From: Paludisphaera rhizosphaerae
GTDB taxonomy: Bacteria; Planctomycetota; Planctomycetia; Isosphaerales; Isosphaeraceae
DNA: 54,476 nt
Assembly (NCBI RefSeq): GCF_011065895.1
Contig: NZ_JAALCR010000036.1
Location: 1 to 54,476, forward strand
Direction: 5' to 3'
In this document: positions 21,901 to 28,025 of the stretch, piece after piece
How positions within the stretch are numbered: position 1 is the stretch's first letter
How the letters are laid out: every line of letters begins with the position of its first letter
The notes under the pieces: model-generated
Seen by the model: only the letters and a program-made list of their open reading frames with translations
Told to the model about the DNA's origin: nothing
Database searches by the model: none
Program-made: the position numbers and the translations under genes

Positions 21901-24005
21901 GGAAGCGCCGGGCCCGTCACTGCGGCGGGGTCATGGTACTCGAACCTCGCGTCACCCCGCAGGAGAGGATCGCGTGCAATGCTCTGAAGGGCGGCGAGCT
22001 GCGGATCGCCGGCTGGATCAGGTCCGGGAGGGTGCGGTCGCAATTCAAATCCTAGATTGCCCCTTCCGGGGTAACGCGGCCACCCTCGATCTTTGTCGGC
22101 GTCGACCCGAGTGGTCACGTTCGGCAGTGTCGGCGAAAGGTGGGGACCGCTGGAGACGATCGCATCGAACAACGCCGCAATGAGTCGCTCCTGGTCCGCA
22201 TCGTTCCACGGACCGACCGTGGTGGGAGAATTTAGGAGCCCAGCAGCAGCTATGACGTTTTCGACTCGCCGAGAGGCGTTCCCTCTCCGCAGCACGCGGC
22301 CAGGCTGGTTGATATGCCAACGCAGCAGCAAGGCGACGGCCGCCTCCGAGTTGAAGACCTCTCCGAGTGTCGCGGCCCGAAGCTCGGCCGGGTTCGGACT
22401 GGCCGGATTTCTGAATTGTTTCGGCAGGCCGGGCGCATCACGGAAAGAGGCCGAACGCAGATCGCGAATCCTGAAGCGGGCCATGTCATACATCGCCCTT
22501 CGATAGATGTCCCGCGTCCTGCCGGCCATCACCCAGCGGTAGAACCAGTGCCAGGATCGATAGTAATTCACCTCCGCGAGGGTCCGTGGCACGGAGGTCG
22601 GGTTGCCCGCCTCGGCGGGCCGCGTCCACCAGACGTTCGAGTAGGTCCGCAGCTCCGAGGCGAACAGGTCGGCCCCATCGGCCCCCCACGCCCGATCCAC
22701 CCCAAGGCCGAAGCGGGTAAACAGGTCGCGGAACTCGTCCGGAGCCTTCTTCTGATAGTAGGCCGCGAAGCCGGCCAACTCGCCCGCCGCGGCGCCTCCC
22801 CCGGACTGACCGAGGGCGAAGATCCAGTGGCACGGGCCGACCGAGACGACCCCGGGGTCGTACGCGTTGACGCTGTCGAAGTAGCCGACGCACTCCGCCT
22901 CGGCGACCGCCCGGAGGACGCGGTACGTCGAGCGCTTTTCGGGCGACACGTCGATCGCCACGGCGGTCTCCCCGGTGAAGCTTTCCGGCATCAGCTCGGC
23001 CTGGAGCAGGTGGAACTTGGGGTGCGACCGCGGCCCGCCCAGCGACTCGTACGGCGCGAACTCGCCGATCTCCTCCCAGGCCGGGGCGAGGAAAACCAAC
23101 AGGCTCGCCGGGTCGGCGGCCGCGATGTTCCTCAGGTCGGTCGCGTTCCGGTTCTCGGCCGCCCCGGCGAAGCGGACGTCCCACGGCCCGCCGTCGGGGC
23201 CGATCACCTCCAATTGCGCTTGATCGGCCGGCTCGATGCCGACTCGCGGCAGGAGCAGCGCGTTCACCTGCGCCGCCGTCGTCGCGGGACCGAAGTCGAG
23301 CTCAGCCGTGTCGCCGGTGGCATCCGTGCCGAACCGCAGGCGCGTCAGGCCCGGGGCGAGAATCTCAACCCGCGCCGCCATGCGAGCGTCGCCCAGGGGC
23401 CGGAAATCGGCCGTGAAGTCCCGGGCGTAGACCCGCGGCGTGCGGTCCCGAAGGTCATCAAATCGCCATAGGTTCAGAGCGTTGGGGAACGGGTCGCCCG
23501 TCCGGCGAGCGTTGCGGAACGAGCCAGTGATCCGGAATGCCGCGACGACGACCGGGCAGCGGAGTTGGTTGTCCCGCCAGAACTCCAACAGCCGCGCCGT
23601 CTCCGCATTCACGACGCCGGTGGCGGGACGAGGTTGGCCCGAGGCAATGTAGCGATCGGGCTCGGCCAACTGGCGTCCGCGGAGCGCGTCGAAGGGGCGG
23701 GCCGTCCCCTGCTTGCTCTGGGGATGGACCTCGGCGACGAACTCGGAGGCGGCATAGATCTGGAACTCGCGGACGGCCATCTCGGTGGCCGGTCCGTAGC
23801 GACCGTCGAATTCGCCGTTGGCGGCCGGCTTAATGAAGCCGAAGCCCAACTCGTGGAGGAGTTGCTGAAGATCGGCGACGAACGTCGTCCCCGGCGGCTT
23901 CCCGTGGTTGCCGCGCCCCTCGTAGCGCGGCGCTCTCGTCGCGTCGCCGGGGTCGGGTCGGTCGTTGTCGCCGCGCCGCAGGGTTAGCCCGTCGAAGAGA
24001 GGCAC
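12903..24005 (-). CDS. Giant protein (3700 aa) with N-terminal peptidoglycan-binding and possible lysozyme-like segments
   Basis: This 11.1-kb frame uses a GTG start preceded by AAAGGA. Residues about 40-145 form a peptidoglycan-binding-1-like module (LQQLLHELGF, NGEFDGRYGPATEMAVREFQ, then TGVVNAETARLL) split by a basic insert. Residues about 330-520 contain AEAECVGYFDSVNAYDPGVVSVGPCHW, which resembles the active-site region of lysozyme-fold muramidases; Glu369/Glu371 are candidate acids. Residues about 1000-1980 are alternating β-strand sequence with amphipathic repeats. Near 2500 lies an acidic DGDGDGDGDGD tract. Further on, segments such as TAGYRVFLDEE (about 2720) and VIGYRIHRVD (about 2870) resemble fibronectin-III strands. 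There is no signal peptide or obvious membrane anchor. The cell-wall-binding head suggests action on the envelope; the export route is unknown. The frame is intact. Confidence 0.85.
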   Translation of the reverse strand: MPLFDGLTLRRGDNDRPDPGDATRAPRYEGRGNHGKPPGTTFVADLQQLLHELGFGFIKPAANGEFDGRYGPATEMAVREFQIYAASEFVAEVHPQSKQGTARPFDALRGRQLAEPDRYIASGQPRPATGVVNAETARLLEFWRDNQLRCPVVVAAFRITGSFRNARRTGDPFPNALNLWRFDDLRDRTPRVYARDFTADFRPLGDARMAARVEILAPGLTRLRFGTDATGDTAELDFGPATTAAQVNALLLPRVGIEPADQAQLEVIGPDGGPWDVRFAGAAENRNATDLRNIAAADPASLLVFLAPAWEEIGEFAPYESLGGPRSHPKFHLLQAELMPESFTGETAVAIDVSPEKRSTYRVLRAVAEAECVGYFDSVNAYDPGVVSVGPCHWIFALGQSGGGAAAGELAGFAAYYQKKAPDEFRDLFTRFGLGVDRAWGADGADLFASELRTYSNVWWTRPAEAGNPTSVPRTLAEVNYYRSWHWFYRWVMAGRTRDIYRRAMYDMARFRIRDLRSASFRDAPGLPKQFRNPASPNPAELRAATLGEVFNSEAAVALLLRWHINQPGRVLRRGNASRRVENVIAAAGLLNSPTTVGPWNDADQERLIAALFDAIVSSGPHLSPTLPNVTTRVDADKDRGWPRYPGRGNLGFELRPHPPGPDPAGDPQLAALQSIARDPLLRGDARFEYHDPAAVTGPALPDPFHNLNPSETFQLIPTGTAPPGAAKPNQKFGLALIGPLSETGECQVQAIALTALDLGGLVTLDEAEDDAGATAPPVKLPDRVFGFAIPVVSPASVNVAAGDEPDGDQDALHVANFAKSGGPLPLANDGRLTARRLTAPGDLEGKSFELDLQRVLGASHFTDELGVKLSASLVVDEVRPNGPDLAVAAHLDVVLDHKLLPRPLRWSFATSTGDLDEPAGRTPPWLRFALAPGDAEEAALEFRSGALFEQKPDRLSPLEYGLPLVLELIGSGADNGISAALRLTIGQDGTLRPELTTTLKGEIGIDLGSPLARLALATGTGALTLHYTPEQGLTLDLPEDVSARLRLDLFDVFQGSKAVVNNVWSASGADSDWLVDLKARALSAGARPRAIRWTGGYPELTLALVRELFDGVEPPDVATGRRLRSLSGRVLGAALPTSVTFDKCGDGQATSFAVEGGEARLRACMRVHVAGEGEGELLAADGTFVFTMPGDDGGRLRFRPGALRCTAETLVRTGEAAGSRFGNAMVSLHVPVGTAFRLVCDPRAPSITWDRAESRKTTPQPISVRVPGSDAVAADRPEALRFTFDLEEFRLHSAGIDLKGSARAEGVDLGAGTDTGFEGAVAVRSPEKSGDDPGRPPVVGEIAFKDSRLVAGSLQASATLRYFDDAVGTLRINLSQDDATGTLDCAGTLDIAGVSEFRVAALFALFRLTAFSLGIAFKGGKWSSRARLTGRIEFTPPVGRSAREVRELSDLFGGVAVDFEDLDLLHLSAARIRLDFPPKRFSFADVLNVELRALTIAPGNEYELEGDITLSNLPGVDSSLTLSGITITPGEHGFGPPDFRVGRIAASFDVPGGFRLDGELEFVELENETGFVGGFAITTESLPRMSGIVKLTRVRALNGDMVPSMAVFVEADFDAALFAGFFLRSLGVGIGVYQALRGLEPSNLPLPQKVVALVDNPRGLPEPRQVESWVPARPANRRGPLKWMLVGSGLITYSKLERDQPHPFAGSILLAIDQDLQIIAGVNLWLFTSPDETRDPAFIQRPVGRGALGISVRERRVFAMFRTLPRPKLGGSTPKLLGEVLSRVETTMLFSADPDGLLLEVGWPWQTKIGPYRLGPFEGELTAGFRFGLYRGVTTFGLNYAIAVQLRAQAEWGFDVGFGSARATIGIEGSGLFRASFAGAIDTQFRTFLVGDVRLATTVRLFAAAEASFRIKISRWLKISKTIRFRRTLDLAINAALTAALDSQANVGFRGEAEIAVSISGYRLAGRVAFEHEPGQIEEIRQRITELLPPRLLGGVSFALAAATIEAATDWQYRFQRLARADGQKVIRVLLFPQPGLEYPAPKSADDTERFDVPLTDGHPEFLGFVGSRADGVSVNGSIRWTEDLKHRADQIAFDEHDPNRRPQEILVADLLGIVEVPPGGNASSQNRFDSTLQTEVADERATRPGAATTDDETAGLEPAGGPVSPNLSRTDSDYDTALTEAWKRDSRPPDSPPRVVPTPLDFAKLEGRTRDLRETPVIFRADSGDANVTAVHAMLSTLLQLPAGTVAPPFEVAELRLDRPAEATAETDELTARYRAVWGLTNPVPPGGARIWLVALDEDGTRQALILRRRESEVVEVTPIEEVEEQGGRLSSGLILAELLELLGDGRLSGGVDFQPDDSVPRVPGELDEPYRIAPYLRLVLEFAEFPDTDERLRVADPVPLLIKLQEDSGAPVPMTLGGDGDRRLVSVLGPRGQLSAPPEYDIFPGPVYQSAQQIGLTWRFLREDAADVRRTVTDDGDGDGDGDGDDAFLPYQELEKFVVTRTNLSRPADRPRAVEILPVWLVAGSNGETLVKPQLQFVDDDLRGVQENDLLQYRVEARATDRLLTSFLLNVQRRTLAPLESVGQALALHWIDSEPPHRKGRVEIVVAAVPARTQAETERPDFLKDQLRVLYRRVPATTVGAYGFETRPPVQTRLVRGVPSRAADDAFPDVRFAESESTRTVPWAEVQALSDGFALTWEPVRIRRRDPRSGDFPEVTAGYRVFLDEEALRAALGEVPGEALELYVGREVPATRISPLQRSPLTRCRHAVTPLNRETPNVPDTERDAQFVLEANRGNPVEALEWLPAEERAREFLPATAIRAVAEYPALPDDDAEEADAPRVAVEWAHDARRRGRATEADDLAFDPVIGYRIHRVDHHDPALLVGMVPEADADFPAPARAVSVVPEAYYRSQPDTVAVIGLRTFEPSAELAPGAPTRPAELDELVTRLTGDGVGAAPPIPLTPRADWVAMPSPGWVDPTLRADTPPASQALGDAFAGGPRESNLGPVWLHKALRLGTEILRDSLSQRLGDAVEVELRFTRPLPDWSLIPREGNPAARARLDSLVADLGTEVDPYGWLTAEALGRSCECRFRTPDDDRPVRAEQAMAAFASEADRDIDLAVVGGAAVTAPLRAVLRVVSFVGEDERTPLDVLRLVVRQPIALTDPSVSLGLARQLRLVDHDADVAGTALDSIPADDLTRFRDEVNRRLGLLGTAPAVVLRRETRGDLARGGPQPVGRPADAADANPAGPASGTITLPIDAQGRIRLDLSVPDTWAHLYRIAVEPVRRYDQVRAMLGLAAHPADPTDEPLRPETIPAESWTEVPIDRTRELVAHNIIATPLPGSVQALVFRHPAAFASTANAASKAYGQYSSQVVVFERRIEPALATRLDLFAAQIPARVETGFSWDAYRAWLRANDLDHASDDPAHDPDGPVFVARPGEALEDLLLKPVAGTEVGIYGADRYVAPDLPGYYEYRAAASSTAGRRRSPPARTGWVAPLYDELRQRPKTVGARASYELANPSTFSIELLLIHPLFHMREALRRLWVGADARVSVDAEGVPLGLLPDLALSYQVFVWENFNPKDDPADAPAPVYVPLARVLPPTLTNALWFQSESQFPGLTIAADAGGFTPTLQPDAGDAAHVGELRLRLEFRRSGPASEGLLAMLRDAALRKPPVDFATLFPINVERNGVRSDLVPPPPSAS
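16546..16576. repeat. 6-bp tandem repeat (CGTCTC)n inside the 3700-aa gene
   Basis: At least four consecutive CGTCTC units plus partial ones run through this stretch. On the coding strand they read GACGGA-type codons giving alternating Asp-Gly (DGDGDGDGDGD). The unit is a multiple of three, so changes in copy number would alter the tract length without breaking the frame. The acidic product is reminiscent of calcium-binding Asp-Gly loops. Confidence 0.8.
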
Positions 24006-24327
24006 GACTTGCGTTCCTTTCTGCGTGGAGGATTCGGGATGCGTGCCGGCCGGTCGACCCCGTGCGCGGCGGGAGTAGGCGCGGAATCAAGGCGGGCGTG
24101 GTGAGTCATCGAGCTTTCCGGGCGACACAGCAGACACCCACAGGGGTTGTCCGGGCTGGCTCCGAACCAACCGCACACCCGCCAGGGTTATGGCCCAGAG
24201 GATGGTGGGGGCGGACCTGCCCCGCCCCGCCCCGTCCCGCCCCGACACGGCATGCTCCGAGCTGTTTCATTGAACTACCGGTCGACCGGTCCTTATCCGC
24301 GTCGCTCCGGCGAGCGAGTGAGATCGC
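24006..24327 (-). other. 322-bp leader between the 150-aa and 3700-aa genes
   Basis: No convincing gene is seen here. On the strand of the giant gene it holds a G-rich tract (24220-24243, described separately) and, close to the GTG start, an AAAGGA ribosome-binding site. Its length, compared with the 15-bp gap before the next giant gene, suggests that it separates transcription or translation units or carries regulation. Confidence 0.5.
24207..24243 (-). promoter_or_regulatory. G-quadruplex-type tract and hairpin in mRNA leader
   Basis: Read on the minus strand, positions 24243-24220 give five runs of three or four G separated by one or two bases (GGGGCGGGACGGGGCGGGG and a further run). This fits the intramolecular G-quadruplex rule very well. 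An adjacent GGGGGCGG on the plus strand (24207-24214) can instead pair with part of the C-rich strand to make a hairpin. Because the G-rich strand is the sense strand of the 3700-aa gene, an RNA structure about 215 bases before its start codon is possible. The regulatory effect is inferred. Confidence 0.5.
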
Positions 24328-24780
24328 TCAGGTTGAATCCAGTGTGGAGACGGCGATGAGCTTGCCAACGTCGATGATGTGCAAGTCGCACAGCGAGCGG
24401 AAGATGGCCCGCATTTCGACGTGGAAAGCGGCCGAACTGATGGCCTCAGCCCGCCCTGCGAGGATCTTGAGCCGCTGGATCGGGGCGACCGCGTGCATTG
24501 ATCTACATCCATCAATATATAAATTTGCAACCTTAATCACTCTTTGATACGCGTCGATGAACTGCCTCCGCTGGCCCGCGGTCAAGTCATCGACCGAGTC
24601 GAGGAAATCGCGTAGCGAGAACTCGGTCGCCCCTCCCGCCCCGACGTTCGGGAGGCCAGCGCGCGCGGCCGCTGGTTCGTCCCCGGTGTCGCCGATCCCG
24701 ACGCACGGTCGACCGAGCTGGCGAAGCACCCGATCCAACCTCTCCAGGCGCTGCTCGGTGGTCAGGTCGGCGTCGGTCAT
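24328..24780 (-). CDS. Uncharacterised 150-aa protein with TTEQRL N-terminal motif
   Basis: The protein starts MTDADLTTEQRLERLDRVLRQL, a short amphipathic helix. A glycine-rich linker (about 23-50) and a helical C-terminal domain (DLTAGQRRQFIDAYQRVIKVANLYID and onward) follow. There is no signal peptide or membrane helix. The first helix closely resembles the one at the start of the operon's metalloprotease (TTEQRLQNLEQVLQKI), which suggests a shared docking or targeting role. A local AT-rich patch (about 24507-24545) is unusual for this genome but lies in frame. I do not recognise the C-terminal family. Confidence 0.75.
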   Translation of the reverse strand: MTDADLTTEQRLERLDRVLRQLGRPCVGIGDTGDEPAAARAGLPNVGAGGATEFSLRDFLDSVDDLTAGQRRQFIDAYQRVIKVANLYIDGCRSMHAVAPIQRLKILAGRAEAISSAAFHVEMRAIFRSLCDLHIIDVGKLIAVSTLDST

Positions 24781-25035
24781 GCCAGGGACTCTCGTCTCGC
24801 CGGGCGCGGGCTGGGCACTCGGGAGGACCGCTCCCCGGCCGGACCGCTCCCGAATGTGGTGTTCGAGGCGTCTCCACCCGATTCCTCATCCGTAGGGGGC
24901 GATGGAGAGCCCCGGTCGGCGGCGAAGCGGTCCGCGGCGTGGGCTCCAGGACGACGCGGCGGCCCGCGCTCGGCCGTGTCCAAACACCCACAGAGTTCGG
25001 TCCCCGAATCCGGGGCCGAGATCGAGCGCCCAGGC
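24781..25035 (-). other. 255-bp spacer with a weak 68-codon ORF
   Basis: The spacer lies between the SH3-like and 150-aa genes. A TTG-initiated frame (24983 to 24777) ends in a TGA that overlaps the ATG of the 150-aa gene (ATGA), which would be compatible with translational coupling. Its product is low-complexity (Pro, Arg, Ser, Gly) and its third-position GC is lower than in the neighbouring genes. I regard it as doubtful. Confidence 0.3.
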
Positions 25036-25353
25036 TCAGAGCGGCTTCAGGCCGTCGTATTCGACCTCGACGTAGAGCCCTTGTCCGTCCACAACTCGGC
25101 ATTGTGAACCTCCGTCATGCCGGAGCAGGACGACCCGGGCGCCCGCCGGGAACGTGCCATCGGGCGACTTCCCGGCCTGGGCGCCCGAATAGGAGTACGG
25201 CAAGGGCCGGGTCGCCTCGTGGGTGAACCGATTCGGGGCGGGAACAATCACGTTCGGGCCCGGGACGCAAGCGTTCTCGGGCAAGACGATCGATTCGGGC
25301 CGGCGAAAGCCTTTCATCACGCGGTTCTCCGCCTCCCAGGCATCGGGCGTCAC
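25036..25353 (-). CDS. Small SH3-like protein
   Basis: This 105-aa protein uses a GTG start. An N-terminal stretch (GFRRPESIVLPENACVPGPNVIVPAPNRFTH) leads to a C-terminal segment (GTFPAGARVVLLRHDGG, CRVVDGQGLYVEVEYDGLKPL) with the strand pattern of a bacterial SH3-like barrel. Such domains often bind peptidoglycan or peptides. That would fit the peptidoglycan-binding head of the 3700-aa protein encoded further along. It starts 29 bp after the end of the metalloprotease gene, so the two are probably in one operon. No signal peptide is visible. The function is inferred from fold resemblance only. Confidence 0.65.
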   Translation of the reverse strand: MTPDAWEAENRVMKGFRRPESIVLPENACVPGPNVIVPAPNRFTHEATRPLPYSYSGAQAGKSPDGTFPAGARVVLLRHDGGSQCRVVDGQGLYVEVEYDGLKPL

Positions 25354-25382
25354 GACTGCTCCGCCCGCCAGTCGCGAACAGC

Positions 25383-26618
25383 TTACCTGAGACTAGTCGC
25401 GGGCAACACGATCGGTAGATGCGGAAGAACGACACCCAGATCCTGTTCACTCTCGGCCGCCGCAAACTGCCCCGCCTCGGCCATCATAAGAAGATCCGGC
25501 AGGTTATAGGGCTCCGCGGCGCTCAGGTCCACGCCATACCCCAGATCGGCCAGACTCGCCACGGTGAGCTGGCTGAGCGGGTTCCCGGCAGCGCCGACAA
25601 ACCCTGTCATCAGTTCGTTGCCGAAAACCGTGTCGCGCCAGTGGGAGTTGGCGGTGCCTGGTCCGCCGGTGTTCTCGACCGGGACCGCTGTTGGGGAAGT
25701 GCCGCGCAGAGTACCGTACTCCCGCATCGCGCCTGCGCCGGTGAAAGTTGGGTTCGACGTGCCCGCCCCCTTCAGAACGCGCTTCTGAGACCAGATGGTA
25801 CCGATTCCCAGAACATGACCCATCTCATGCGTGATCACGTCATTGAGCGTGCCGCGTTGCTCCATACTTTGGAGGTCGGCGGCATCGAACGTCATCTCGC
25901 CCTTGGCAGGAATGAACGCGGCGGCGCCGGCGTTCGCGGGCCGCAGCCTGGTGGGGCCGGCCTGCCCAAGGACCCTGCCGGGGCCGTCAATGTCAGCCCC
26001 CTGCGCCAGGATCAGCACCCCCCGGATCAGTTCCCCGTCGACTTGTACGCCGGGCAGGGCGCCGACGATGACCCGAGTCCAGCGGTCGGCCGCGCTGCGG
26101 AAGGCGTCCTTCTGGGTCTGGGTAAGGCCGCCGAGGAACCTCACCTCGATCGTGAAGGCAGAGGCCGCCGCTGCGAGCGACACCGCTCCTTCCAGCAGCG
26201 AGGCCCCGCCCTGCGCGAAATACGACTCGATCTCGTCAGTCCCCGCGGAGGTGGTCGTTGTGACGGCCTGGGGTTGCTGCACTTTGTTAGTCGAGGTGCC
26301 AAACTGGGCGGTCAACACGGCTATCTTCTGGAGCACTTGTTCCAGATTCTGAAGCCGTTGTTCCGTCGTACCGCTGGCCATTGACTCATCTCCCGGTGAG
26401 GATTCGTCGTGAAATAGCTCTCGACCTGTGGACCCCCGAGGTTTGGTCTCGTTCCGAGAAACATTCGCTTTGCCCGGCTTCTGCCCGCCGTGCAGAGCCT
26501 TGGCACTCTGACTCCGTTTCCGTCCCGCCGCGCCGGGTTTCCGTTCTGCGGGGTCCGGAAGGACGACGTCGTCGGGGGGTAACGCCTTGGGTTTCCCCTT
26601 CTTCGGTGTACGAGCCAT
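25383..26618 (-). CDS. Leishmanolysin-like (M8-type) zinc metalloprotease
   Basis: In the 411-aa reading the catalytic HEMGHVLGIGTIW begins at His264. A third zinc ligand is expected at His326 (ANSHWRD), with a Met-turn in NELMTG (Met337) and the family signature VPVENTGGPGT just before. It ends with SLADLGYGVDL, typical of bacterial leishmanolysin-related proteases. There is no signal peptide. Two starts are possible. The ATG used here gives a Lys/Arg/Pro-rich 79-residue extension. An internal ATG at 26381 has a good GGGAG site and places TTEQRLQNLEQVL at the N-terminus, as in the 150-aa neighbour; I slightly favour that one. As first gene of the run it may process the giant proteins or an external target. 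Confidence 0.85.
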   Translation of the reverse strand: MARTPKKGKPKALPPDDVVLPDPAERKPGAAGRKRSQSAKALHGGQKPGKANVSRNETKPRGSTGRELFHDESSPGDESMASGTTEQRLQNLEQVLQKIAVLTAQFGTSTNKVQQPQAVTTTTSAGTDEIESYFAQGGASLLEGAVSLAAAASAFTIEVRFLGGLTQTQKDAFRSAADRWTRVIVGALPGVQVDGELIRGVLILAQGADIDGPGRVLGQAGPTRLRPANAGAAAFIPAKGEMTFDAADLQSMEQRGTLNDVITHEMGHVLGIGTIWSQKRVLKGAGTSNPTFTGAGAMREYGTLRGTSPTAVPVENTGGPGTANSHWRDTVFGNELMTGFVGAAGNPLSQLTVASLADLGYGVDLSAAEPYNLPDLLMMAEAGQFAAAESEQDLGVVLPHLPIVLPATSLR

Positions 26619-26660
26619 GCCAAAGCCCAGATGAAGTTCACTCAGATGGGACCGAATGCG

Positions 26661-26686
26661 ACAGGGTCTCGCTCGACAGACCCTGT
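26661..26686 (-). promoter_or_regulatory. Perfect 9-bp dyad in the operon leader
   Basis: ACAGGGTCT and AGACCCTGT form a perfect inverted repeat around an 8-base spacer. The dyad lies between the candidate -10 element and the start codon of the metalloprotease, near the expected transcription start. It could be an operator or an RNA hairpin at the 5' end of the transcript. Confidence 0.5.
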
Positions 26687-26689
26687 TAC

Positions 26690-26718
26690 ACGCTAAACCA
26701 CGGGATTTTCTGTGTCAA
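26690..26718 (-). promoter_or_regulatory. Candidate σ70-type promoter of the giant-protein operon
   Basis: On the minus strand TTGACA (26718-26713) is followed after 17 bases by TAGCGT (26695-26690). It sits in the most AT-rich stretch of this part of the window, about 70 bp before the metalloprotease ATG. The -35 matches the consensus perfectly; the -10 is weak. An alternative extended -10 (TGGTAAAAT) lies further upstream. Confidence 0.4.
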
Positions 26719-26852
26719 AACGAAACCGAAATGAATTTAATTTTACCATAAATTGGAGCCCGGGCGCATTGGTGGGCTCCCGCCTCGTCGTGACGACGCG
26801 ATAGGAACGGTGGTCGCCGGGCCGCAGGGCTCATGTTCTACCACAGTGAATC

Positions 26853-27460
26853 TTGACGGCCGTTTCGCTCTCCTGGCATGCCAGGAGGAGCCTCATAACG
26901 AAGCGACACGTCGTAGGACTGACGGATGACGAACGAGCTGCCCTGGAGCAGTGGGAGGCGGCTTCGTTGACCCGCCGCCAACGGTATCGGGCCCGTATCC
27001 TGCTGATGGCCGACGCCGGCGACACCGACGAGGAGATCGCCGACGAGGCGGGCGTCTCGATCGGCGCCGCGACCAACGTCCGGCGCCGGTATGCCGCCGG
27101 CGGCTTCGAGGCGGCCCAGCACGACAAGCCCCGCCCCGGCGCCCCGGCGCCCGGCCCATCCTCGACGGCAAGGCCGAGGCGATCGTCGTCGCCCGGGTCC
27201 TCAAAAAGCGACCTCCAGCCGTGGCAGAAGAGGTCGTGGCACCTCCCCAAGGGCGTAGACGGGGAATTCATCCATCGCATGGAGGACGTGCTGGAGTTGT
27301 ACGCCGAGCCGTACGACCCGGCCCGTCCGGTGGTCTGCATCGACGAGGCGAGCAAGGAACTGCGGGGGAACGTCCTCGAGCCGATCCCGCCGGCGCCCGG
27401 GTCGCCGACGCCCGACGAAAGCATTCCCGCCTCTACCCACAGAATCCTCTGCGGTCGATC
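26853..27460 (+). pseudogene. Decayed IS630-family transposase
   Basis: The first part reads as an IS630 helix-turn-helix region ([28 protein letters not shown], then [23 protein letters not shown]). The frame then shifts near 27150 (the piece [16 protein letters not shown] is in the next frame) and returns near 27210 after loss of the middle. The catalytic-core piece [28 protein letters not shown] is recognisable, after which homology ends. At least two frame changes, an internal deletion and a missing C-terminus make it nonfunctional. It belongs to a different IS630 subgroup from the remnant at 3.4 kb. Confidence 0.82.
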
Positions 27461-28025
27461 ACAAGTGGTGTTGAGTGAGGAACGTCGTTTTTTCGATCCG
27501 TCGGCCCAATCATGCGCCACGATATTTTATGGAGGGTGCACTCCGGGAGATCGACGTCCGGTGTTCAATCAGAAGGCAGTCAGACGGCGTCCGACATCGA
27601 AAGGGCGATCGAACGAAGCCGCCGCGGTGGACGGATGTTGTTGATGCAAAGAGCGAATGGAAAAGTGTTTGCGTTGCGTGGGTTCGCTTGCGGCGGCGCG
27701 CGAAGGAACCCGATCGAAGCCGACCGTCGGCGTCGAGTTCCGGCGGCGGGGGCGGCTGGCGGGCGCGTCGGTGGGCGAGTGGATGAGGGAAGGAATTCCA
27801 GAATCTCGCTCGGCGACTCGACTCCACGAGCCCGGCCGTCGTATGGTGTACAGAGGCTTGCCGCTCAGGTCGGTCGCTTAGTCGGCGGAGGGTCGTCGTC
27901 GTCTTGAGGCCTCGTCGAGGGGTTCCTGGTGGCCCCGACCGGGTTGGCGGCGTTATAAAGGTAAGCAACCGGAAGGCTGCGCGAGGCTTTCGATCGAATT
28001 GGTCTAGCTTGCGGGGCGTGCCCAC
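27461..28025 (+). other. 565-bp region without a supported gene
   Basis: Open frames here are short, low-complexity and lack family resemblance. The left edge (27466-27487) carries a 22-base sequence that recurs with three mismatches at 35966-35987, next to another transposase, and is probably an old insertion-sequence end. The right part should hold the promoter of the VWA gene, but no clear consensus is visible. Confidence 0.5.

Noticed and set aside
19407..22055. 882-codon plus-strand frame opposite the 3700-aa gene
   Set aside because: Antisense shadow; Arg/Glu/Val-rich with no start signal or domain.
5097..24005. Contractile injection system, phage tail or polyketide/nonribosomal synthetase
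   Set aside because: No sheath, tube, baseplate, AAA+ ATPase, portal, carrier or condensation motifs are present; only size and the wall-binding head invite the comparison.
24777..24983. 68-aa ORF overlapping the 150-aa gene by ATGA
   Set aside because: TTG start, low-complexity product and weaker third-position GC than its neighbours; kept only as a note in the spacer entry.
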